Shown: piece after piece, positions 53,624 through 64,000 of the stretch
Position numbering within the stretch: position 1 is the first letter of the stretch
Layout: each line of letters opens with the position of its first letter
From: Echria macrotheca
Taxonomy: Eukaryota; Ascomycota; Sordariomycetes; Sordariales; Schizotheciaceae
Assembly (NCBI GenBank): GCA_030411725.1
Contig: MU839827.1
Coordinates: 3,603,027 to 3,667,026, forward strand
DNA length: 64,000 nucleotides
Reading direction: 5' to 3'
Position numbers and translations under genes: made by a program
Notes under the pieces: model-generated
Databases searched by the model: none
Told to the model about the DNA's origin: nothing
What the model saw: the letters and a program-made list of their open reading frames with translations, nothing else

Positions 53624-54563
53624 TTTTTTTTTTCTCTTTTTTTTTAACCTTGGCGATTGTTTGGTTGGGACGATGTAGTTATTTACCGTTTGTTTTGTGT
53701 TTGTGTGTATTTATGCAATGGTTTTACTCCAGGTTGGAGAGAGTTCGCTGTGGATTGCGAGCGTATGAATGTGAATGAAATGAGAATAGCAAAATACCAT
53801 AACTTTTTCGTACGAAATATACCATTTCCTTTTGATGTCTGGTTGTGATTTGGCACTGTGATGTGTGGCGATTTCATGGTGCGCGCCAGACTGACATCAC
53901 CACTTCAGATTTCTTCCATTGGTTTACTTGCAGGCAAGCTGGGTCAAACAGATGAAGCTATTCAGAGCCGACACCAAATTAGGGTAACAGAAGAGATAAG
54001 GTAGAGAGATGACTTGGCCCCCCACCCAGCTCTTGCTGGGCCAGTTCTTATCTCGATACCTACACACACACTAGATTCCCTGCAGAGAGCTTGCAAGGTT
54101 TACATTAGGTTCCGCTCGGGACATGTCAGGTCTTGGGTACCTACCTCTCTACTCTCTACATACCGGATTTGCTCTTGGGAATGCATTGGGTTGTTGACTT
54201 TGATTGAGTTTGGTTGGGTATCCCTTGTCACGAATAGAGAAGAGAGGTAGCCTACCTGTCTGTGTCTGTGTCTGTGTCTGTGTCTGTGTCTGTGTCTGTC
54301 TCTGTCTCTGTGTCTGTCTCTGTCTCTGTGTTTGGAAGTTTATGACTAGATACGCGAGAGATATAAAGGAAGCTATTCAGAAGTTTGTACGGAATATTAT
54401 CCATCCCAGGTGCAGTTTCACAACGACTAATTACTACTAATCTTGGTCTGAGTTGGTAGACAGACTATTCCACCCCTCTCTCGAGATTGCATTCTCACAC
54501 ACCTGAGAGATATAATACGTCTTTGCTGTATGTCTTTCCTAGACAGAGCTCAGAACCTCAGCG
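53624..54563. other. convergent 3' intergenic region (XDH/SPO22)
   Basis: 940 bp between convergent stop codons. No gene was seen. It contains the TGTGTC microsatellite listed separately. Confidence 0.5.
54256..54332. repeat. (CTGTGT)n / (CTGTCT)n microsatellite
   Basis: About 77 bp of pure TGTGTC units that grade into TCTGTC units, in the 3' intergenic region between XDH and SPO22. Confidence 0.92.
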
Positions 54564-57500
54564 CTACTCTGTATATACACCACCACCACCCTGCTCTAGT
54601 CTACAAGCCACCACTTCCCCCCTCCTCTTAGTCCCGTCCAAATCAAGCCTCAAATACCTCTCCTGCAGCGTCCGTTCCAACCCGCCCTCATCCCCACAAT
54701 AATGGGCGAGATTAATAGCCCGGGCTGCCCACTCCTTCGCCCTCTCGACCTCGTGCACGCCATAGCAGTCAATAGCATGGTTAAAAGCCGTAGTAGCCAT
54801 CCATTCGAGTTCATCCTCTGGCCAGCTTGCGTCTCCCTTTTCACTCAATGAGCCATCAACCTGAAAAGGGGGACGAGGCGACATACCTCACGCAACTCCC
54901 TCGCCTTGGAGCAGGCTTCGTCCAACAACCGGATAGCCAGCCCGTCGTCTAGCGGAAGTGTCGCCTGGAATAGACACCTCGTGTACTTGGCCAGCTTGGC
55001 GGCGTCAAAGGCCTCGAGGACCCATATCTCGTTGACGAGTTTGCGCATTGTTGAGTAGAGGACTTTGATCTCTTAGTCCAGCCCCTTTTTCTCACCACAA
55101 AAGAAATACGTACCTTGCCCTGGAGGTTTCCCCCTCAGCAAATTATCAGCCATAGCTTGATACGCCGTAATATTTCTCAGGGGAGCCGCGCGCTGGACGA
55201 TCCCGCCGAGATCATCCCATTGCTCGAGCGCCATGGCACCCTCAAAGTCGAACGCAAGAAGCACGGCTTGTTTCTTTGCCAGGTCGGCTTTGATATCCTC
55301 GTTCAAGTGTGACATGTGCTCTACAAACTCGACGTCGAATGCGTTGATGTGTTCGCGCATGGCGGCGTAGTGGTTTCTTTGCTGGTCGACGTTGTCTTCG
55401 GTTCGCGCGAGCGAGACGAGGATCGAGGAGAGAATGAATCGGCAGAATAGACATTTTAGGCCCAAATCGAGCTGGGACGCTGCGTCAGACGGGAAGTGGC
55501 CGAGTATGCCGACGCACGAGGTCAACATGCGGACGGCATCGCGCAGGTCCCATGAGGCGATGTTTTTCAGGGCTAGGTTATACGAGTTTCGGCCGAACCA
55601 CTCAATCTCGTCGGAATCAAAGAGTCTTGGTGTAGCTGGGCCTTGTTTTTGTCTCTCGAGTGCGACGACCACTAATCATGTTAGTCATTTGATGGCAATG
55701 ATCGAGTCTGGTGCTCTCACCAGCTTCGAACTCGCCGCATAACTCATTCACAACCTGGCTCCCCTCGTCGCCCGGTTTATCCACCATCAAGTTCAGCAGA
55801 CGAATGGCGCAACGGAACAATGCTGGTAGATGTATATTGTTCGGTGTCCCGTAGTCATATCTCTCCTGGAGCTTCTTCAGCGCAGCGATAGCGGACCGGA
55901 TATCGCCGACTTGTTGAGACTCGGAAATGCAAGCACCGAGATAGTTGACATATTCCGGCGCGGTAGCAACTGTACTGATGCATTGGTTTGCTAGTTCTTG
56001 GTCATCAAGTCTAATCGCAACCTTGAATCCCAAGTATGCGGTTATGGGCTCTTTCCAGGTTTGTGGCGAGAAACCCTGGATGATCGTTGCGGCTTCCGCG
56101 AGGGCATTTCGAGACAGCGCACAAAGTACAAGCTTTCTTCCAAGAATCAGCATGCTACAGTGGCCAGGGAAGTTCAAATACCTCTCTAGCTTAGCTGTGT
56201 TGCCGGGGCCGCAGTTTTGGAATGCTTCATGAAGGGACAAGCGACACCAGCTCGCAGCCAATTCGAGCCCCCCTTGTCCATAATTCGATTCTATCTTTTT
56301 CCAGATCAACTAGTTCACGTTAGATACGACCCCAATCCTAAATCTGGACAACTCACCGCTTGTGCAGCCACCGCCGCTTCTGCGCTCAGCGGCCGGGTAA
56401 GATGGGAGAGCACTCCATGTACGGCGTCAATCGTATCCAGAGTATCCCGCTGGTTGATAATCATCCACGTCCTCGTAACAACAGCCTTCTCCATCCAGTC
56501 GTCTCTCTCTGATTTGACAAGAACAATGATGAACTCGTCGAGGACAATACACCCCATGGCCGGACTCTTTGCGTGCAGTTTTCGGATATGATGCATGATG
56601 AGCTTGAAGCCGGCATCCGAATAGTTAAACTCCCTGACTATACGGCGGAGAATCACACCATAGGCATCGCTGTCGAATTCCTCGGATGGCGTCTTGTGAA
56701 GCAACTCGAGCCTCAGCAGAGATACGACCAGCTTTCTGCCCACCTCCGACTCGATGAAATCAACAATCTCTTTCGCACGCTGCAAGTTTTCAGACGTTCC
56801 CGTGCCCAGAAGTGCCGTGACCAATGCTTGCAGGATAGCCAGGCGCAGGTCAACGCCTTCGCGGGATAACTCGTCGAGACTCTGGCCGTTAATAATGTCG
56901 TTTGCTCTTTGCAGCCACTTGACAGCAAGTGCAAAGTCTTCCTTTCCACTGAGAGACTTCCCAATTTCGAAGAGAACATCAGCAAACCTTTCGGCAGACT
57001 CCGATTTGAGAGACGGCTTCAGAGTCTCCGCCTTCGTGTATACGTGTTCGGCGACATCGAGGCGGTTCTCCATCGATGCCTAGACAGCACCGTCAGCATT
57101 GTGATCAGGACTTCGGACCAAGGGACCTACCAAAGCCGTTCGCATGGTGAAATACTCTACTTCCAGACATTTGCCCTCCTCAACCTGCTTCTTGTCCATC
57201 TTCGGCGCCACATCCTGTAAAACACCCTTATAATCCGCCGCCTTCTGCAGCGCCGACACCGCGAGATCCAGCTCTTTTGCGCCAAGACAATCCCTCGCGA
57301 GCTTCAGCGCCAGCCTGAGCAGGTACATGGCGTTCTGTATTCGCTTGTCACTACCCGTTGCCTTGACCCTCGACAGCGTAAGTATGTAGAACGCTAAAAC
57401 CCGCCCATGAAGAAAAAGCCCCCTTAGTCTCGCTTGGGATGGCTCGTCGTCCTTCCCAGGGGAAGGGGCATGGTCTCTACCCAGCCTTGCGCAGACATTC

Positions 57501-57812
57501 CATAGCCTGGTCGCTAGACTGTCGACCTCTGGCTCGCCAGAGACGCCGGGGATGTGTCTCGTCTGCTTGGATAGCGCGTCGATGTGCTTCTTGGTCTCGC
57601 TCACGAGCTCGTGGGTCACCGGGGCATCGGCGGGGTTGCTCGACAGAATCTGGTGGAGAGTTTGTGCGAACGCTGGTCGTGTAGACATTGGTCAGCATTG
57701 GCAGACTGACAGTATATAAAGAGGCTAACCCACCGATCGCCTTTTCAATACCGGGTTCTGGATGACGGCTAGTCCCTGATAGCACATCTCTGGCCTGACG
57801 ATCGACCGGCAT
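54564..57812 (-). CDS. SPO22: meiosis protein Spo22/Zip4 (TEX11 family)
   Basis: Seven exons (57812-57734, 57672-57131, 57079-56357, 56309-55721, 55671-55114, 55062-54887, 54836-54564) encode 979 aa. Six introns of 47-61 nt have good donors (GTGGGT, GTAGGT, GTGAGT, GTGAGA, GTACGT, GTATGT) and mostly clear branch points. The protein is a chain of TPR-like helical pairs, with the family blocks DEACSKARELRE joined to WPEDELEWMATTAFNHAID at the last splice, and AMYLLRLALKLARD earlier. Spo22/Zip4 is a ZMM-group scaffold that promotes crossover formation and synaptonemal complex assembly in meiosis, so expression during sexual development is expected. At the last intron a CAG 26 nt from the donor is also in frame but is too close to be spliced. 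The AAAG acceptor 50 nt from the donor was chosen. Confidence 0.88.
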
Positions 57813-58252
57813 GGTGGTTGTGGGGTGAGTCTGGCTGGAACTACGCAGGATGGTCCGGAGCAGCAACGATGGGCGGCGGCGAGGGCGACAGACAAAAGAC
57901 GTGAGTCTCTATTGAATTGCCGCTGCTACAGCCACCGATGAAGCGACTGGTAAACCTGCCCAACCGCTATCTAGAAATAAAATACGTTCCCGCATCCCGA
58001 CTTTTGGAAGGCACGACCCTCTTGAATGCTATGCCCTTCTTTCCCGCCGACGGTCCAATCCCGATCCCAGAGATGCCAACGCCGCTTCCGCAGCTGAAAG
58101 TGCGTACGGTCCAGAAACAACCAAAATCAACTCCTCGAGCATATATATAAAGTGCGGGAGAAACATGCTGGTTCAAAACCATGGCAAACCAAACACTACC
58201 ATTGGCGAATGGTATCGCGCCCACGACTGACCGGCCAGTGTTCGAAGAAGGC
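57813..58252. promoter_or_regulatory. intergenic: SPO22 promoter side, AcuM gene 3' side
   Basis: 440 bp between two minus-strand genes. It contains the AT-rich word ATATATATAAAG near 58141. Nothing else was recognised. Confidence 0.4.
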
Positions 58253-60319
58253 TTACGGGTCGTGGGGCAGGAAGTTTCCGACAATCAAACACGGACTGGG
58301 TGGTCAGCATAGATGAGGACACCAAGATCAGAATGCCTACATTTTGTGTTCGTCTCTTCTGACTCGAAACGAGAAACAACAGTTGAGTACGGGATGTGTC
58401 GAGTTATCCTCGGGATTTTTCAGCGAACAGGCCGTGATGAGGCTGTCGTGCGCTTCGTCGAATGCTATGGTACCAAACTCTTCCCAGTACCTCACCATCG
58501 AGTCCTCGGTCAATATTTGGTGCAGAGCCACCTTGCCCTGCAGTGGCCACGCGTTAGGAATCGTATACAGGTACTCTCAAGACCAACTTACAGCTCGGAG
58601 GTCGTCGACGTCGACGCCAATAAGCTCGGCCATCTCCTTGTTTCCTCTGAATATCTCGCCGGTTCTCCTCCAGCAACAGGCAGGTATAGCCATGCTGGCA
58701 AATAACCTGTCGCACTCCATGAGGGATTTTTCGAACCAAGATTCGACAAGAATCAGGTCCCAGTTGGTGAGTGGTAGGATCCTTTCTCGGAGCTTGTCTC
58801 TGAAGCGATTAATCTGCCTCAGGATCTTGTGTTTGGAGGCGGGGGCGACGTGCGAATCAAGATACGATGACAGACGGGCGTACCCATTCACATAACTGAA
58901 AGGCTTCAGGAGTCCGGCGTCGAACTTAGCTTGCAGGATGGCCTTCATGCGCTCTTCGGGCGTGTCATTGCCGTGAGGGTCGGCGGCCTCGAGATAGTAT
59001 TCGCGCGTCTTATCCGTGTTCTGGAGCGCGCTCGCCGGCCTCGGGATGGCCTTGGCGTGGTCGGCGTTGGGTGGAGGCATGGGGCTCCCCTGGATGGCAC
59101 TCGGGGGCAGCAGACCGGCGTTGCCCTGGAAGCCCCGGAGCGCGTCGGACTGGTTGGTTCCAAGCAGAGGGTTCTCATCGGGCAGCGGCGAGGTCTCTTC
59201 GAGCATGCTCGTCTGCAGAAACTCATTAAGGAGATGAAACTCATTCGACACCTCGACGGGAAGGTAATTGGCGTGGAAGTTGTGCATCTCGTGGTAGGGG
59301 TTGTGTCCGGTGAGCCAGTTATCAGGAAAACCGGGGACTACGGATGCCAGCTTCAGCTTCGGAGGGAAAGACGCAACAACGGCTGGGGGGGAATCAAAAG
59401 ACCTACACTGGCCCATGGTGCTACTCAGGGCGCTGGCCTGTATGCCAGACACAGGCGTGGGTTGCACGAGCTGTAGAGGAGTGGCCGCGCCTAGCGTCGC
59501 CGGATCGAAGGCAGTCTTTGCTGCGTGCCCGGGCTGGCTGCTCATGCTCGTGTCGAAGGCCGGAGGGCCCATGGATGGCTGCTGGTTCTGATCCATCGCG
59601 GGGCGGCCCAGGTCCGACTGCGTATCCGAGTCGGCCACGGACGAGGCGGCGAGCACACTCTTGGACTTTCTCGACTCCTGGTCGCGCGGCTCGTCATGGC
59701 ACAGATGTCCGATGTTCCGCTTAATACACCTGGTACACGGTCTCTCCTGCTCCCGGCGCTCGGTCAACACTGGCTCCGGGTCCGGGCCTCATCCCTCAGG
59801 CCTGACGGCAGAGCGGGCGAAGGGGGTAGGTAGCACATACAAGATCGCAGGTCATGTGCTGGAGGCCGTTCACGTCGCATGGTTAGCCAGTCCAGAACGT
59901 CCAGGGGATGCATATATGCGCAGCCGTATCGCGGTCGCCAGCTGCAGGGCCGTCCCCCGTGGTGGCAGACGAGGCCAACGCCCTCCGGGGGGCGAGCCAA
60001 TTGCCGGGCAGGGGGTCCACCGGGGCGCACAATGGGAGATGACTTACAGATCGACGGCAGTATAGGCAAGCTGTTGCGAGGCGCCGACGGCGTTAGTTAG
60101 CTCTCTGCGCGGATGGTGGCGCGGCGACAGAAGGGGGACAGAAGGGGGTTCCAGAACGGAGCCACAATTACCATGATTCACCTTGCGCCTCTTCTTGGGC
60201 GTCTTGTGCTCGTCATCGGCGGCCAACGCATGGTGATCCTTGGGCTTGGTGTCGCTTTCGGACCTCGCGTCCTTGGCCTCGTTCCCTGTCGTCCGCTTCG
60301 TAGCTTCTATTCCCGACAT
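58253..60319 (-). CDS. acuM: Zn2Cys6 transcription factor with C-terminal PAS-like region, AcuM type
   Basis: Six exons (60319-60172, 60070-60048, 59858-59841, 59746-58592, 58537-58341, 58295-58253) encode 527 aa. The zinc cluster exists only after splicing two micro-exons of 23 and 18 nt. KKRRKVNH joins A-CLYCRRS, then HMTCDL, then ERPCTRCIKRNIGHLC, giving C51-X2-C54-X6-C61-X5-C67-X2-C70-X8-C79. This HMTCDLERPCTRCIKRNIGHLCHDEPR block is characteristic of AcuM/Rds2-type regulators of gluconeogenesis. The last three exons form a PAS-like domain ending RRDEHKIPCLIVGNFLP. The middle is Pro/Ser/Gln-rich. AcuM works with AcuK as activator of gluconeogenic and malate-shuttle genes in Aspergillus. 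The same job is inferred here. Confidence 0.88.
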
Positions 60320-61727
60320 TGTCTAGTAGAGGCGGCTCCCATTGGACCCTGTGGTTACGCAACGGGCGTCAACTTCGTCGCTCATTTGAGCAGGGCCGGC
60401 GGCTCCTCGCAGCAGCTCGAGACGATTCGATCGCCGTTCCGAAGGCTCCCTCGTCTGGGATTCTTTGTAGGGAGTAGTAGTTATTCGAATCGAAGCACCG
60501 TCGTCGTGGTCGTCGAGTCAGCAAAGCCCTGGACCGGCAAAGAAGCCCAGCACGCGAGTACAATTATGGCATTCTGCAGCAGCTCCGGTTGTCGAGCACG
60601 CGCGAGCACATGCGCGGAGGGAAAATCGCTCTCCACCTTTTCGTCGTCGGGCAATCGGGATCGAGCTGGAGCAATTGAGAAGCGGCAAGGGTGCTGCTGC
60701 TGCCGGGCAGGCGGGGAGGGGCTCAGCCGCTGCTTGGACCAACCGAGGGGTTGTGGGATTTGGAGGCGCGATCCCGGTACCTTCTCCCACTGCTCGACCT
60801 CGGCATTCAATTGCACCCAGACACCACCCTCAGCGCTGCGGACGTGATACAGGGCTTACTCGACATCCAATATTCTCCGGTATCCGTATTCCATGCGTTG
60901 AGTCTTTCCATTCTGCTTACTATTATTGTACTCGGCGAAGTACCGGGTGGATGGCGGGATCGAGTCGGACAGCAGCTGCCGGGCGGGAAGTGTCGCCATT
61001 GTCTGAGCATGGCACGCTTCAGTATTGCTCCACGTCCAGAAATGCCATGGGAGTCGTTTCTGCATTTCCGCATTCTCTTTTCTGTTCTGTTCTGATTATT
61101 GTCTTGCAACGACTTCCCCAACGGCCATCATGTGCGTTGTTGCCTTTTTGGGATTAGCTTGCGTCTTGACCGTGCTGGCAGCAGACGTTCGTCCCATTTC
61201 TCATCCACATCCCAACGGCATCAACCTCGCACAGCATTGGACAAGGAGAATGCGAGTTCGTATAAGGTACAGCATCGGATCTGGGACGCAGCCGGTCCAT
61301 TGACGTACGGTGGCCGGTTTTGCGAGTCTGCGGAGCACAATCCACATCCACCACTCCCAACCCATGGTCCGGCCGTCCGGGTCAGGTTCCCGACGGCACC
61401 GCAATCACGGCTCGAGTAAGCTTGTTTTCACTCAACGCATGCGTGCTTATTTTTGACAAAGCGTTGGAATGAGCCGGCACGTGCTATTGTACTCTATTCT
61501 GAAGATGCATTCATGATTGGCGGGGCACTCTAGACCCGCAGGCTGGAATAGGCTCCAGCCGCGGGTGGTTGCCTGTTGCCGCGATAGCGATTGAACCCCT
61601 CACGACGATGCATCATCATCGACGTCGGTGGCAGTCGAAGTCATGGCTCCGCACGACCCTCTGCATGTTTCCATTCTCGCCGCTCTGACCGCTCTGGCCG
61701 CTACGGGCACTCTCCGAAGCCGACGAG
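60320..61727. promoter_or_regulatory. long divergent intergenic region (AcuM gene / HET gene)
   Basis: 1.4 kb between head-to-head genes. It holds one small open frame with a signal-peptide-like start (61130-61303, listed separately) and an upstream frame (61643-61744) that overlaps the HET start codon in another frame. Confidence 0.4.
61130..61303 (+). CDS. possible small secreted peptide, 57 aa
   Basis: ATG-started frame beginning MCVVAFLGLACVLTVLAADV, which resembles a short signal peptide with an Ala-Ala-Asp cleavage region, followed by a His/Pro/Asn stretch and an Arg-rich tail. No Cys pairs, repeats or known family occur in the mature part. It lies alone between two divergent genes. 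It could be chance. Confidence 0.2.
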   Translation: MCVVAFLGLACVLTVLAADVRPISHPHPNGINLAQHWTRRMRVRIRYSIGSGTQPVH

Positions 61728-64000
61728 ATGATTTCGTGGCATGAGCGGTCGTGTTTCCGACCGGATGTGAGTTTGGTCGACTCAAGTCCTTTTTGCATGA
61801 GCTGCGGCTCGCTGGCTTCATTGGACGACTTGGACGCAGGCCAGGCTCCTCCTCCGCCCCCTATTCCCTCCCAGCGCCAAGCCGGTCTGGCACTGTCCTG
61901 GCCGTCGTCGGTGACATATTCGGCGAGTTTTGTGAGTGACGACGAGGACCTCACCAGCCAGCTTGTCGAGATTGCTGCTTCAGCTGCCTCGCAGAGCTAT
62001 GACATGGACATTAGCTATGGCATGGACATTGATGACGATGCGACATCTGACACTGAGGGCACGTTGACCGGGGATGAAGGCCCACACGGTGACCCGGTTC
62101 CCAAGGCCTGGGCCAAGCGTGAGAGGGAACACATGGACGAGCTGGTAGGAACAGACTGCATCCGCATTCTCCGGCTCGGCAAAGGCAAAGGCACAGATCC
62201 GCTCCACGGCGTCCTACAGGTCCGCCAGCTCAAGTATTTTCCAGAGTATGAGGCTCTGAGCTATACATGGGCCGACGCCAACGGCAACGCAAACCGGACG
62301 AAGAAGCTGTATCTGGGAAGCAGCTGGGACATCACGCCCATCACACCAAACTGCGAGGCTGCCCTCCGGTCCCTGCGACTTCCCACCAAGGAGCGTTACA
62401 TCTGGGTCGACGCCTTGTGTATCAACCACACGCGCGTCCAGGAGAGATCGAGTCAGGTTCAGTTGATGCCCGTCATCTACGCCACGGCACAGCGGGTGCT
62501 CGTCTACCTCGGCGATGACAGGCCGAGCGTCGACATCAAGTCGTCGAGGCTCAAGGCCGGCTGGAACGGATGGGAGGACCGCTGGAACGAGATGGACGAA
62601 AACCTGAAGCGGCCGTACTTCTTCCGTAGCTGGATCATCCAGGAGATCGCCATGGCCAAGAGTGCTCTGGTCACGGACGGCAAGTCGTGGCGTGTCTGGC
62701 CGATTCACAATGACTTGAAAGAAACGAAGACCTTCCTGCCCTGGATCAGCCACTTTGACAAGCGGAAATACAAGACTCCGAATGACCTGGTACAACTGGT
62801 CATCGACAGTTGGACCTCGCAGGCATCCGATCCGAGAGACAAGGTGTTTGCTCTTCTCGGTGTGATATCAGGGGCCGCCGCGGACGGCTTGATTGCCGAT
62901 TACTCGCTCTCTATGGAACATGTGTGCGTATAATCAACACTGCGTTTTGTTCGTGCGCTGACGTCTAGCTGCTAGATATACCGGGTTTGCCTCGTTCGCT
63001 CTCCAGAAACTCGGAGCAATCAGCCTGCTGAAATATGCAGGAGGCTATGAGAAATCGCCGGGGCTTCCGTCGTGGGTGCCAGATTGGCGGCAACTATCCC
63101 AGGATTGGGCCATCATGGCGCGTATCAAACTGTTCCACTCGCGGACGGAAATCGAGCACCTTGCACTCTCTCGCAATATTGCGCTCGAAAGGACCGAGCT
63201 GCTCACTCGACCTTGGCCTCCGGGTCCCAACACCCTGGGGCGTTCAGACATCTACATACACAGCCAGACCGGTGCACTTTGCGTCTCTGGCATCTCGTTA
63301 GTGGAGTTACCCAGCCCACTCGATTTGGAGCCGTCCAAGGAAACCTTTCTAGTCTTCAAAGCGGAAGGATTCTTCATCGTGGCACCGATCACGGCAAAAG
63401 AGGGCGATGTGGTGTTTTTTCTGCATGGGCTCAACTCACCGGTGATTCTTCGAAGCCGGGGCGCCAACATCTTCAGCTTCGTCGGCATGTGCTACGCGCG
63501 GATACGGAGGGGCATATCCATGCACCGCAAGGGAATCGGGCAGGATCGGTTCGACGTGCTTTATCTGAAGGCGCGCACGCGCGGGCTGGCTGTTCACATC
63601 CCGAAAGAGTGGACTCATTCGAAACCGCAGTGCAACACCTTAGTCCGGGATGCGGCGAGAGAGCTGCTCGAGGCGCAGGCTGGGGCGTATGATGTCGAGC
63701 AAGAGAGCTCTCTCGAGGCCATCGGGAAGGAGGCAGAGCGGACGTGGACATACGTTTTACAGACAAACCTGCCAGTGGTACTCATGATGCCGGATCTGTC
63801 GCCCAAGGATCTTGTCGCGCCGGTTCCACACCTACTCGGCGAGCTCAAGGAGGCCGTGGGCAATTTAGTTCAAATGTGGGCCGAGACCGTGGCGTATCTC
63901 GAGGCCTGCCTGCGCCCAGATAATGTACCAAGCGAGGAATGGGCCGAGATGCTGGCGTTTTCCAGACGGCTGGAGACACGGAATGCGAATATTTTGGTCC
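61728..64000 (+). CDS. HET-domain (heterokaryon incompatibility) protein, 3' end outside window
   Basis: Two exons are visible (61728-62923 and 62976 to beyond 64000). The 52-nt intron has GTGCGT, GCTGAC and GCTAG. At least 740 residues are seen and the frame is open at the window edge. The HET domain begins near residue 172 with EYEALSYTWAD, followed by RYIWVDALCINH (about 222-235), ATAQRVLVYLGDD, RSWIIQEIAMAK, and DPRDKVFALLG with DYSLSMEHV. These are the standard blocks of the fungal HET domain, which can trigger cell death when incompatible strains fuse. The C-terminal part shows the FSFVGMCYARI motif common in this family, then a helical region without known repeats. The acidic N-terminal 130 residues are unassigned. 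The true start could be a later Met. Confidence 0.88.

Noticed and set aside
54861..54886. 26-nt intron in SPO22
   Set aside because: It is too short for the spliceosome, and an in-frame acceptor at 50 nt keeps the conserved protein. It is kept as a finding only because the near acceptor has the better pyrimidine tract.
3443..64000. Secondary-metabolite gene cluster
   Set aside because: No polyketide synthase, peptide synthetase, terpene cyclase or prenyltransferase is present. The ALDH, XDH and AcuM genes are primary-metabolism genes.
1..64000. CRISPR arrays, insertion sequences, bacterial-type operons
   Set aside because: The window is fungal nuclear DNA with spliceosomal introns, and no such structures were seen.

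Overview
The window comes from the nuclear genome of a filamentous ascomycete (Pezizomycotina), most likely a Sordariomycete of the Sordariales/Chaetomiaceae kind. Genes are compact and GC-rich. Introns are mostly 47-134 nt with GTRNGT donors and CTRAC/CTAAY branch points just before the acceptor. The gene set includes an Mtr4/FRH-type helicase, a SOG2/RAM leucine-rich protein, a DSC complex subunit, SPO22/ZIP4, an AcuM-type regulator, a HET-domain protein and a NACHT protein. Species assignment is an inference from protein style and intron form.

Layout. 1-3442 has no recognisable gene. 3443-6400 holds a divergent pair of mitochondrial genes (a PPR protein and ribosomal protein mS23). 6669-10670 carries ALG14 and the inner nuclear membrane protein Ima1. 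11552-16296 carries the exosome helicase Mtr4/FRH, divergent from the enoyl reductase Tsc13. 16606-21089 carries a BLOC-1 subunit 1 homologue and the LRR protein Sog2. 22971-25898 is a tail-to-tail pair of DNA-recombination genes (short RecQ helicase and the Holliday-junction resolvase Cce1/Ydc2). 26572-33869 carries glutathione reductase, COX8 (animal COX7c), exocyst Sec6 and Dsc3. 34259-41391 is the more lineage-specific part: a NACHT NLR-like protein, an atypical Rho-like GTPase with a long N-terminal extension and a low-complexity protein of unknown function. 42914-49429 carries kynurenine aminotransferase (Bna3), a tandem array of tRNA-like units and an aldehyde dehydrogenase. 49430-53623 is a full xanthine dehydrogenase. 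54564-57812 is Spo22/Zip4, 58253-60319 an AcuM-like Zn2Cys6/PAS regulator with two micro-exons, and 61728 to the end a HET-domain gene cut by the window edge.

The genes are largely housekeeping and do not form a biosynthetic cluster. The stretches that stand out are the tRNA-like array at 44.6-45.4 kb, the NLR-like and HET proteins (the protein types used in fungal allorecognition), the Rho-like GTPase with an in-frame, stop-free intron that encodes a hydrophobic segment, and the micro-exons that build the AcuM zinc cluster. Exon joints were worked out by eye from splice consensus, frame and family motifs. No alignment or transcript evidence was available.
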